From a bacterium (GTDB lineage Bacteria > Acidobacteriota > Blastocatellia > Pyrinomonadales > Pyrinomonadaceae), in the NCBI GenBank assembly GCA_029945985.1, contig JAQSDP010000481.1, positions 1 through 11,371 on the forward strand: a DNA stretch of 11,371 nt. The letters are read 5' to 3'. Position 1 is the first letter of the stretch; each line of letters begins with the position of its first letter. This document shows, piece after piece, positions 1 through 7,152 of this stretch. The notes beneath the pieces are model-generated. The model made no database searches, was not told where the DNA came from, and saw only the letters and a program-made list of their open reading frames with translations. Made by a program: the position numbers and the translations under genes.

Positions 1-270
1 TCCGAATCCTTTTGCCCAGATTGTCTTTTGGTCGTCTACGAGGGCGATCGAAAGAGCCGGCAGGTCTTTATCCGCCATCTCGTGCTTGATAAATTGCTCC
101 AGCACCTCGATCGCTGCCTCGTAGTCGGGCCGACTGCTGATTGGAATTTCCGCTCGGCCAGGGGAACGTGCGAAGACTATCAAGGGCGTGACACAGTTAA
201 CCAAGAGGCCTAGCAAGCCGACTGAGAAAAATAACCTGACGGCGCTCTGAAATTTGATCACTTCTTGCAT
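1..270 (-). CDS. Serine hydrolase, beta-lactamase/CubicO fold (N-terminal part, cut by left window edge)
   Basis: Seen: reading leftward from the ATG at 270-268, the frame stays open for 90 codons to base 1. An in-frame TAA two codons upstream (274-276) fixes the earliest possible start. Residues 1-35 form a signal peptide: a short charged start, then a hydrophobic core ending in a V-F-A cleavage-type site. Around residues 68-90 comes the opening strand pair of the beta-lactamase fold, with LPALSIALVDD followed by WAKGFG, matching the PGVSIAVVKDGKIV...KGYG pattern of the other hydrolases here. Known: this pattern precedes the SxxK catalytic motif by about 25-30 residues in serine beta-lactamase-like proteins (Pfam Beta-lactamase, MEROPS S12), so the catalytic residues lie outside the window. 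Inferred: an exported hydrolase and the last visible member of the operon, 78 bp after the preceding stop. No good Shine-Dalgarno precedes the ATG; an AAGG about 15 bases upstream is too far. The family call is fairly firm, the substrate unknown. Confidence 0.8.
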   Translation of the reverse strand, partial: MQEVIKFQSAVRLFFSVGLLGLLVNCVTPLIVFARSPGRAEIPISSRPDYEAAIEVLEQFIKHEMADKDLPALSIALVDDQKTIWAKGFG

Positions 271-348
271 ACGTTACTTGTTAAACCTTGGGAGAATGAT
301 GCACCGTTTCCACGCCTTAAGCTCTTTCGATACCGGGGCCGGGGTTTG

Positions 349-2163
349 CTATTTGGGCGATAGTACATAGCTTCCGCCAGCCCCTTGCACTAAGGTCACG
401 CTTTTTACCTTTCCGTCGGATTTTTCGAACTGAACAAAAAACCCCTCGGGCAAGCCCTCTACGCTAAAGCGATTGACGGCGACGGGCACGAGTGTATAGG
501 CGGGTTGGCCGGGCAGAACCACTTTCAGTTTTCCGCCAATGATCTCGATGCTGAGCTCGATCGGCGGAGTCTTAGACTCAAAGGTGCCGGCGAAAGTCTT
601 CAATTCCGCTTCGGTCAGTGCAACCGTCGATCGGGTATCTGCCATATCGGGTACGCGCCTGAACGGATAATCCGGCGCGATCTCGAGGGTTACCTCTTCA
701 CTCTTGCCTTGAGCGTCAAGACTAAAGGTGACGAACGCTAGTGTTTCGCCCGCCGCGCGGAACTTGGCGCGGAAGGTGTCGTAATGCCAGTGTTCTAGTT
801 CGCTGACAAATGCCGGACCGAATCGCACATTTAATTTGCCGCTTTCAGACGTTACCTTTACTTCCCCATACAGGTCACTCTTGTAAGTACCCGCGTATTT
901 TTCGATCGGCAGTGAGGGACGAGTGTTAAGAACCCTGGCCTCCTCTTTCTTTTTTGCGGCCGTTTTGCCCTGCTCCTGCAATGTATTGAATGTCTTTAAC
1001 AGTTCGCCCGACCAATCTTTCTGTCTGCTTCCTTCTAAATACGCGTCGAAAACCTTGTACATCAAAATGTGCGGCAGCGGCGTGCCGTTCAGATTTGTGA
1101 GGATCACGACACCTAGTTTTTCTTCCGGCAAGAGTGCAACCTGGGCACGCATCCCATCGATCGCACCTCCGTGTTCTACAACCTCCTTTCCTCGATAATC
1201 GCTTAAGAACCAGCCGATCCCGTAGGTAAGAAAGTGGGCCTCAGGATATAGAAATGCATTGTTGCCGGAGATCGGGATAATGGTCTGCGGAGTATGCATT
1301 TCTTTCGCGGCTGCAGTACTGAACAGCCGCTGACCTTGAAAAATCCCCTCACCGAGTTGCAGCCGTATCCACTTCGCCATGTCGACCGCATTGGAGTTGA
1401 TCGAACCTGCCGGGGCTATGTTATCGATATTACGCCAAGCGATGGGTTCGATCTTTTCGCCGAACTTCGCGTGCGGACTGGCAACATTGTCTCCATTCTT
1501 GAAAGCCCGAATGCTGGTGCTGCTCGAATTCATTCCAAGCGGAGAAAAGATCCGTTGGGCAACAAATTCGTCCCACGTCTTGCCGGTCAACTTGCCGACG
1601 ATCTGCCCTGCAGCAAGAAACATCAGGTTTTGATAACCAAAATTGCTCCGGAGGCTCCAGCTAGGTTTTATATAACGTGTTCGGCGGAGGATCTCGTCGC
1701 GATCGTTCTCAGTGCCGTACCAGAGAAAATCTCCGCGCTCGAGCCCGCTCCGGTGGGTCATCAGATCGCGCACCGTCAGCTCACGGGTAACATACGGATC
1801 GAATGTCTCAAATCCTGGCAGATACTTGGTAGCCGGATCGTTCCATTTGAGCTTTCCTTCGTCCACGAGCATCGCGACCGTCGCGCCGGTGAATGCCTTC
1901 GACGAGGAACCGATCGCAAACACTGTCCGCTCATCAACGGGTGTCGGATCGCCGAGCTTTTTAACACCGTATCCTTTCGCAAGGACTATCTTGTCGTCCT
2001 TGATGATTGCAATAGCGACACCTGGAACTTCCCAGTCTTTTATCGCCTTATTGACATAATCGTCGAACCCACTAAGCTGCGCGTTCTGTGCCTGCTCAAC
2101 TTGCACGCCTGCCAATACAAGCATCAAACAGCCAATTAACAAACTCTTGCGTCCTGGTTTCAT
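349..2163 (-). CDS. Exported serine hydrolase with two C-terminal beta-barrel-type domains (D-aminopeptidase-like architecture)
   Basis: The protein is 604 aa. Residues 1-27 form a Sec signal peptide (MKPGRKS, hydrophobic core, cleavage near QNA). The beta-lactamase-fold domain spans about 30-380, with S86-S-S-K89 (nucleophile and general base), Y177-Q-N179 as the second motif, and H331-G-G333 in the KTG position. A Lys/Glu-rich linker (about 389-414) leads to two tail domains at about 419-496 and 516-601. The first opens with the IEKYAGTY signature of Pab87-oct/DUF3471 domains; the second has the related LKTFAGTF opening. A serine hydrolase followed by two beta-barrels is the layout of Ochrobactrum D-aminopeptidase, so cleavage of D-residue peptides is plausible but unproven; esterase activity is an alternative. 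The frame is open upstream to a GTG at 2220. I chose the ATG at 2163 because a strong AAGGGG site precedes it and the signal peptide then starts properly. Third complete serine hydrolase gene in the operon, 67 bp after its neighbour. Confidence 0.9.
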   Translation of the reverse strand: MKPGRKSLLIGCLMLVLAGVQVEQAQNAQLSGFDDYVNKAIKDWEVPGVAIAIIKDDKIVLAKGYGVKKLGDPTPVDERTVFAIGSSSKAFTGATVAMLVDEGKLKWNDPATKYLPGFETFDPYVTRELTVRDLMTHRSGLERGDFLWYGTENDRDEILRRTRYIKPSWSLRSNFGYQNLMFLAAGQIVGKLTGKTWDEFVAQRIFSPLGMNSSSTSIRAFKNGDNVASPHAKFGEKIEPIAWRNIDNIAPAGSINSNAVDMAKWIRLQLGEGIFQGQRLFSTAAAKEMHTPQTIIPISGNNAFLYPEAHFLTYGIGWFLSDYRGKEVVEHGGAIDGMRAQVALLPEEKLGVVILTNLNGTPLPHILMYKVFDAYLEGSRQKDWSGELLKTFNTLQEQGKTAAKKKEEARVLNTRPSLPIEKYAGTYKSDLYGEVKVTSESGKLNVRFGPAFVSELEHWHYDTFRAKFRAAGETLAFVTFSLDAQGKSEEVTLEIAPDYPFRRVPDMADTRSTVALTEAELKTFAGTFESKTPPIELSIEIIGGKLKVVLPGQPAYTLVPVAVNRFSVEGLPEGFFVQFEKSDGKVKSVTLVQGAGGSYVLSPK

Positions 2164-2167
2164 ATCG

Positions 2168-2178
2168 CCCCTTCTCTC
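2168..2178 (-). promoter_or_regulatory. Shine-Dalgarno site deciding the start at 2163
   Basis: On the minus strand a purine-rich GAGAGAAGGGG ends four bases before the ATG at 2163, and its AAGG core sits six bases from it. This is the strongest ribosome-binding site near this gene. It argues against the upstream in-frame GTG (2220) and ATG (2202), which would add residues in front of the signal peptide. Confidence 0.7.
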
Positions 2179-2230
2179 TCGTAAGTAAACGGGGCTATGC
2201 ATTGAGAGCCGCAAAGACACTTTTTCACGA

Positions 2231-3928
2231 TCAATTAACTCTCTTGCCGGGCAGTTTCTGCCCGCCCTGACTCAGAACGATGCTCGATGCTTTACCGTCG
2301 GTTCCGACGACGAACTCGATTCGGACTTCGACCTCCTTCGCAAAGAACGTCGTTGGCGAATCTTGGAAAAGTTCGATCTTGGGTTGTCCGGTCCCCTGTG
2401 CCATGAGCTTGGACCCATCGCCGGTGATCGTGAGTGAGAAGCCGGGAGCGAGTTCGTATACCCCCGCATAACGATCGTAGAGACTGGGATCAGCGGCCGC
2501 CGTCTTTTGCTCCGGCGGAATTGGTTTGCTAGTCTTCGTCGCAGGTTGCTCCGTCCCCGATGAGCTCGTCATCACGAAACCCGTTACAACGCCTGCGGAG
2601 TTACGCGTGAAGCTTAGGCGAACACGTGAATCCTTGATGAAGAAGCCCGTTTCGGACATGGGCGTGAACTCGGTCGTTCCGCGACCCGGCAAACTAACAA
2701 AGAGCTTTCCGGCCTCGGAGCGAACGATCGCGTCTTCGGTGTCACTCAATTGATAAACCCCAGCATATTTCTCCAGCGCATCGGCCGGCAGAGTAATGGC
2801 CGTAGGTTCAATGTAAGGTTTACCGATCGCGAGCGCGGCTATTTTGAGAACGTGTTTGCCCGGCGATTCGAAGTCCCGGTTGGTCAGCATTGCGACGAAC
2901 ACTTTGTCTCTCGGCATCCGCAGAGCGTAGGATGCAAAGCCGTTGATTCCGCCGCTATGCTCGATAATGGGATGCCCCTCATAATTGCTTATCGACCAAC
3001 CATAGCCATAGTTGGTCGCCTTGGCGTTATTCAATTTCGCGGACGTCCACGCCCGCGCCAGTGACGTCTGCTTCACCAATTTGTCCGTGTAAAGCGCCGC
3101 GTCCCAAATGGCCAGGTCGTCCACCGTCGAAACCAGCGAGCCTGCAGCGTGCGGTTGGGTCATGCTTAGATAGGCGGCATTCACAAAGCCGTCCTTGCCT
3201 TTCGAATAACCAGCGACGCGGCGAGGGATCACGCGGTCAGTATTGTCGTAGAAGGAGTTCTTCATTCCGAGCGGAGCAAAAATATTATTCTCGACGAAAT
3301 CGCCGTAGGTCTGTCCGGATATTTTCTCGATGACTGCGCCCAAAAGAACATAAGCGGAATTGTTGTATGCCCACCTATCGCCCGGAGCGAAATCCATCGG
3401 CTTGTCCTTGAAGATTCCTATCAGCTCACTCATCGAAATATCCTTGCGCCACTGTGCGGCCCATTCGGGCAGCGAAGTATAGCTTTTGATACCCGAAGTG
3501 TGGGTTAGCAAATGTTCAATAGTGACCTTCTGACCCTTCGTGGGATAGTCCGGAAGGAACTTTGTAATATCGTCCTCGAGGGATAGCTTTCCCTGTTCCG
3601 ATAACATAAGAATGGCTACGGCGGTGAACTGTTTTGTTATCGACCCGATTCGAAAGACCATGTCGGGCTCGACTGGCACTCCGAGTTCCATGTTGGCTCG
3701 CCCGTATCCTTTTCGCAGGATCACCCTACCGTCTCTGACCACGATCACTGAAGCACCGGGCTCATCGGCCTTATAGGTTTTCCCGAGCATTTCATTGACG
3801 GACGCGGCAAGACTTTCATCCGACGGACGAACGTCTTGTGCAAACGCCCGGGAATTTATCCCGGTAAGAATGACGAGAAGTAGTATTAAGCGAGATAGCG
3901 TTTTTGAATGGGGGTTAGTCTTGCTCAT
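2231..3928 (-). CDS. Exported serine hydrolase with two C-terminal Pab87/DUF3471-like domains
   Basis: The protein is 565 aa. Residues 1-30 form a Sec signal peptide (basic start, Leu/Ile-rich core, A-F-A cleavage site before Q31). The beta-lactamase-fold domain runs from about 38 to 370: S96-I-T-K99, Y188-N-N190 and H324-S-G326 are the three expected active-site motifs, and LLTHTSG (140-146) is the usual CubicO-type signature. Two tail domains follow at about 380-458 (LEKYAGVY) and 481-563 (YDRYAGVY), joined by a Pro/Lys-rich linker (about 459-480). The architecture matches the next gene downstream, but the sequences are clearly diverged, so this is an old paralogue rather than a recent copy. 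Related characterised proteins include Pab87 and D-aminopeptidase, both able to act on D-residue peptides; that substrate is an inference here. The ATG at 3928 has an in-frame TAA two codons upstream (3932-3934), so no earlier start exists. The leader is AT-rich with no Shine-Dalgarno. It lies 56 bp after the M19-like gene. Confidence 0.92.
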   Translation of the reverse strand: MSKTNPHSKTLSRLILLLVILTGINSRAFAQDVRPSDESLAASVNEMLGKTYKADEPGASVIVVRDGRVILRKGYGRANMELGVPVEPDMVFRIGSITKQFTAVAILMLSEQGKLSLEDDITKFLPDYPTKGQKVTIEHLLTHTSGIKSYTSLPEWAAQWRKDISMSELIGIFKDKPMDFAPGDRWAYNNSAYVLLGAVIEKISGQTYGDFVENNIFAPLGMKNSFYDNTDRVIPRRVAGYSKGKDGFVNAAYLSMTQPHAAGSLVSTVDDLAIWDAALYTDKLVKQTSLARAWTSAKLNNAKATNYGYGWSISNYEGHPIIEHSGGINGFASYALRMPRDKVFVAMLTNRDFESPGKHVLKIAALAIGKPYIEPTAITLPADALEKYAGVYQLSDTEDAIVRSEAGKLFVSLPGRGTTEFTPMSETGFFIKDSRVRLSFTRNSAGVVTGFVMTSSSGTEQPATKTSKPIPPEQKTAAADPSLYDRYAGVYELAPGFSLTITGDGSKLMAQGTGQPKIELFQDSPTTFFAKEVEVRIEFVVGTDGKASSIVLSQGGQKLPGKRVN

Positions 3929-3984
3929 ATTTTAAATTTGCAAAAATCGGTCTGGTGAATTGTCGTTTACAAATTTCTTTCCGA

Positions 3985-5154
3985 CTAGACGGTCCATATC
4001 TGTGCAAGCACTCTCTTGAAATTACCACCGAGAATTCCTTCAATTTCGGCGTCGGAGTATTTTCGGCGAATGAGCCCCTCGGAGAGATCGAACATCCGTT
4101 TCGGATGGTCCAATCCTTCGACATCGATCTTTTCACGAAAAGCGTAGCTGCCCTTGTAGCCTGCGCGAAGTTGCTTGTTCAATTCCGCTGGCATCTTGTC
4201 GTAACCGTACAGGTCGATATCGCTGCCGACGCCGATGTGCTCGGGTCCGATAAGTTTTCTGACGTGATCGAAATGGTCGAGTACATGCTCGATAGTTGTG
4301 GGCTCGTCAACTTTAACGAACATCCGCACAGCAGTTATCCCCATCACGCCGCCAGTCGAGCCAACCTTTTTGATCGCCTCGTCAGTCTTTACGCGCGGAT
4401 GCCCCGGAACAAGCGTTCGGCAGTTGGAATGTGTGATCAGCACTGGCCTTTTAGAGATCTCAAAGGCATCGAGCGTCGTGCGGTCACCGCAATGTGACAC
4501 ATCGATAGCCATTCCAACCTTGTTCATCTGCTCGATTATCGCGACGCCGAAATCGGAAATACCATCATCGCGTCGTTCAGTCGCACCATTGCCGATTAGA
4601 TTGCGCGAATTGTAGGTTAGCTGCGAGACGCGTTGACCGAGCCCGCGGAAATAATCAACGTCGGCCGCGTTGCGGAAATGCCCGGAGTTTTGCAGCCCGA
4701 GAACGACGCCCAATTTGCCTGATCTCTTAACTCGTTCGAGGTCCGCCGGACTGTCAATTCGAATAAAGTATGCATCGTGATTGGCAATAAATGCGTTCCA
4801 CGACGCAAACCATTTAAGGGCATTGTCGTATGCGTTCATTCCCCCCAGCCCGATCGCAGGGTGGATTATATTGATACCCGAATCCTTAAAGGGCTGAAAA
4901 TCCGCCGCGGTAAAACTCTCGGGGTCAGTCATCCACTTATCCTGCTTCGCGAAATCGAGTGTCAGGATGCTGAGCATATCGATGACGGTGGAACGCCCGA
5001 CCAACCCGATCGCACGCGAAGAATACTCGGTAGTCGAATTCGCAAATATTCGGTAACTACCGCGATTAAACATCGGCACCGCAAGTGCACCTAAACCTGC
5101 TGCCGCAATCCTCTTCACCACGTCCCTGCGTGAAATGTTTCTCTTTGCTTTCAT
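3985..5154 (-). CDS. Tat-exported peptidase M19 (membrane dipeptidase)-like protein with altered metal site
   Basis: The protein is 389 aa, usual for M19. The N-terminus carries a twin-arginine signal (S8-R-R-D-V-V-K14, then an Ala/Gly/Leu core to about residue 28), so it should be exported folded. M19 landmarks can be followed by eye against human renal dipeptidase: the strand-1 IDGHND motif becomes I-D59-M-L-S-I63; the bridging Glu becomes Q155 (GLQNSGH); the substrate-binding His of the TLTH motif becomes Y181 (QLTYN). H221 (DVSH), H242 (THSN), R254 (HPR) and D312 (GSDID) are retained. Thus the first-metal ligands His and Asp are gone and the bridging acid is an amide. Known family role: zinc-dependent cleavage of dipeptides, including D-residue ones. 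Inferred: a variant enzyme, or a divergent function on the same fold. The ATG at 5154 lies six bases after the previous stop, whose TGA is in frame, so translation is probably coupled. No Shine-Dalgarno is visible. Confidence 0.88.
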   Translation of the reverse strand: MKAKRNISRRDVVKRIAAAGLGALAVPMFNRGSYRIFANSTTEYSSRAIGLVGRSTVIDMLSILTLDFAKQDKWMTDPESFTAADFQPFKDSGINIIHPAIGLGGMNAYDNALKWFASWNAFIANHDAYFIRIDSPADLERVKRSGKLGVVLGLQNSGHFRNAADVDYFRGLGQRVSQLTYNSRNLIGNGATERRDDGISDFGVAIIEQMNKVGMAIDVSHCGDRTTLDAFEISKRPVLITHSNCRTLVPGHPRVKTDEAIKKVGSTGGVMGITAVRMFVKVDEPTTIEHVLDHFDHVRKLIGPEHIGVGSDIDLYGYDKMPAELNKQLRAGYKGSYAFREKIDVEGLDHPKRMFDLSEGLIRRKYSDAEIEGILGGNFKRVLAQIWTV

Positions 5155-5160
5155 AGCTGA

Positions 5161-7128
5161 TCAGTAATTCGACGTTATACGGAGGAGATTTCCAACAAAG
5201 GCGAACCAAAGGAAGCCAACGCAAGCAAGTGCGAACATCGTCGCTTGGAGTTTGCCCCAGATCGTGCGTGGTTTGTTCATCCAGGCATACACAGCGTTAT
5301 AGAGCACGACCACCGTCCCGATCGCCCCGATAATGCCCACGGACTGTATCAACTGGAACCACTTCGTACCGCTATCGCTAAAGACTTCGATATTCGACAA
5401 CCCGTACATCGTCAGCCCCACTAGGCTCACCACGAAAACAAGGTCGATCGCAAACACGATCCAGACGCCAAGTCGAAGCCATTTGCTGGTACGCTCAAGT
5501 TCAAGCTTGTGGCCGTAATGGCGTCTTACGAGCCACGCGATCGGTGCAATTAATAGCGTAAGAAGCATAATGCCGAGCGACAGACCGAGAACCGGCAAGA
5601 GAATAGTTGAATTCTCAAACACGCCGACTCTTTGCCCCACCATAAATGGATACTTCGAAATTATCATCTGCATGTTGCCGGCGTCGTCGGGTTTGAAGAT
5701 CAATAGATCCTCTCCGTCAACATCCCGAAATTTGCCGGGGCCGACGGCCTTCCATTTAATCGGCGCTCCGTTGGCACCGGTCAGCAAGCTGACCGAGATC
5801 GTGTCGTCTGCGTTGACGCCGACCGCAGCTTCGCTGAGGATCGAGGCAATGCGCAGGAATGACTTTTCAGAGCGTCTACTCAAGATGTACAAACCGGCCG
5901 CTTTTTGAGCCTCTTCCTTCGCATTCGGAACGACCTTTTCGGTCCCCGTGTGCGGATAGTAGCGGCTGATAAATGCGTCCCAGAGCATAGTCCGGTTTGA
6001 AACTTCACCTTTACCGGCACTGTTGTAAGAAACGAAGAAACCCACACCTTTGTCGAGCAGTAAATGAAGATCGCTGTGAAATGCAATGGTGTCGCCGCCA
6101 TGGCCGATTATTCTCAGCCCGTTTTGATTCTCTTCATAGAAGCCGTGAGCCATTCCTCGTGCCGCGTCATCGAGAGCGAACAGCCGAGTGTGCATCAGCT
6201 GGGCGGTCTCGGGATTGAGAATTCTCTGGCCGTTCAGCTCCCCGCCTTGAAGATGGGCGAGCATGAATTTCGACATATCCCAAGCTGTGCTGCTAAGGCT
6301 GCCGGCAGGAAAGGCTGTTACCATCTCGAAGGGGACCGGATCGCCGGTCGCTAGCCGATAACCGTTCGACATATTTTCAGCCAAATTTGCAGGGAGCGGC
6401 TGGGCAAAGGTTGACCGGTCCATACCAAGCGGCCTGAAAATGTTCTCGTCGAGATAGTCGTTAAACGGTCTTCCGGACACTCGTTCGACGATGTACCCCG
6501 CCAAAGCTGTCGCATAGTTTGAATAAGCCGGAACCTTTCCGGGCGGATATATCCGCCCGGGAATGTGCGTTTTTACATATTCGCCGAGATTCGGCGGGGT
6601 TGAATCCACCACAAAAAGATCTTTGATCTGCTCCTCGAATCCGGGTGTGTGCGTGAGGATGTGTTTGAGCGTTATCGGCTCGCCGAAAGCGTCCGGTAGC
6701 TTGAAGTCAAGATACTCGTTGACATCTTTATCGAGATCGAGCTTTCCCTGCTCGTGCAGCTGCATGACGGCGGTCCAGGTGAAGAGTTTGGAGATAGAAC
6801 CGGGCCGGAACAAAGTTTCCTCCGCCGAAACAGGCCTCTTGTTCGCGACATCAGCGTAACCATATCCTTTTGCAAACAGGAGCCTTCCGTCCTTGACTAT
6901 GGAAACCGTTGCTCCGGCAATGTTGTCACGTTTGATCTGCTGCGGGAGAATGCCGTCAAGAAATGCTTCGACATCCGTAGCCGACAATTCCGGACTAGCC
7001 GGGGGCTGGGTGGCGGACGGCGCCTTTGCCTGGATTTCCTGTCCCGCTGGGGATGAGGGAACGGGCCCCTGTCCGAATATCGACGGAAATACGATCAAGC
7101 AGACCGTCAAAAAAACCATTCGTTTCAC
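5161..7128 (-). CDS. Membrane-anchored serine hydrolase: beta-lactamase fold plus four C-terminal transmembrane helices
   Basis: The protein is 655 aa. The signal peptide covers about 1-19 (cleavage near IFG/Q20), followed by a Pro/Ala/Ser-rich low-complexity spacer (21-50). The beta-lactamase-fold domain spans about 52-395: S111-I-S-K114, Y202-S-N204 and H343-G-G345 are the catalytic motifs, with ILTHTPG at 157-163. A mixed region (about 400-500) replaces the beta-barrel tails of its neighbours. Four hydrophobic segments then follow at about 508-534, 552-575, 593-617 and 627-648, with basic loops between some of them, so the catalytic domain should face the periplasm. ClbP, the precolibactin peptidase that removes N-acyl-D-Asn, also combines this fold with C-terminal membrane helices; the similarity noted here is in architecture only. 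The start is GTG at 7128 because AGGAG lies eight bases before it; the in-frame ATG at 7119 would be 17 bases away. The gene sits between a D-aminoacylase-like gene (24 bp) and the M19-like gene (6 bp). Confidence 0.92.
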   Translation of the reverse strand: MKRMVFLTVCLIVFPSIFGQGPVPSSPAGQEIQAKAPSATQPPASPELSATDVEAFLDGILPQQIKRDNIAGATVSIVKDGRLLFAKGYGYADVANKRPVSAEETLFRPGSISKLFTWTAVMQLHEQGKLDLDKDVNEYLDFKLPDAFGEPITLKHILTHTPGFEEQIKDLFVVDSTPPNLGEYVKTHIPGRIYPPGKVPAYSNYATALAGYIVERVSGRPFNDYLDENIFRPLGMDRSTFAQPLPANLAENMSNGYRLATGDPVPFEMVTAFPAGSLSSTAWDMSKFMLAHLQGGELNGQRILNPETAQLMHTRLFALDDAARGMAHGFYEENQNGLRIIGHGGDTIAFHSDLHLLLDKGVGFFVSYNSAGKGEVSNRTMLWDAFISRYYPHTGTEKVVPNAKEEAQKAAGLYILSRRSEKSFLRIASILSEAAVGVNADDTISVSLLTGANGAPIKWKAVGPGKFRDVDGEDLLIFKPDDAGNMQMIISKYPFMVGQRVGVFENSTILLPVLGLSLGIMLLTLLIAPIAWLVRRHYGHKLELERTSKWLRLGVWIVFAIDLVFVVSLVGLTMYGLSNIEVFSDSGTKWFQLIQSVGIIGAIGTVVVLYNAVYAWMNKPRTIWGKLQATMFALACVGFLWFAFVGNLLRITSNY

Positions 7129-7136
7129 TGTCTTAT

Positions 7137-7141
7137 CTCCT
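7137..7141 (-). promoter_or_regulatory. Shine-Dalgarno AGGAG for the GTG start at 7128
   Basis: AGGAG on the minus strand with an eight-base spacer to the GTG. It lies wholly in the 24-bp gap after the preceding stop codon. The good spacing decides for GTG over the ATG three codons further in. Confidence 0.75.
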
Positions 7142-7152
7142 GTTCGTTCGAG

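Noticed and set aside
28..213. Plus-strand reading frame of 61 codons at the left edge
   Set aside because: The minus strand here encodes a signal peptide and the opening strands of a serine hydrolase, which explains the bases far better.
205..270. Lipobox (LVNC) in the hydrolase at the left edge
   Set aside because: Asn at the -1 position is not accepted in normal lipoboxes, and a V-F-A cleavage site follows.
330..348. GC-rich repeat in the 271-348 gap as a terminator
   Set aside because: The CCGGGGCCGGGG stretch does not form a clean hairpin with a loop, and no T-run follows on the minus strand.
1294..2139. Plus-strand reading frame of 281 codons
   Set aside because: It lies wholly antisense to the serine hydrolase at 349-2163, which has clear catalytic motifs. 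Its translation shows no recognisable fold and no signal or ribosome site.
2125..2163. Lipobox (LIGC) in the N-terminus of the hydrolase at 349-2163
   Set aside because: Only four hydrophobic residues precede the Cys and the hydrophobic core continues after it, so a Sec signal cut near QNA fits better.
3929..3984. Internal promoter in the AT-rich gap before the hydrolase at 2231-3928
   Set aside because: I could not place a -35 and -10 pair with acceptable spacing. The TAAAAT next to the ATG is too close to serve as a -10 element even for a leaderless transcript.
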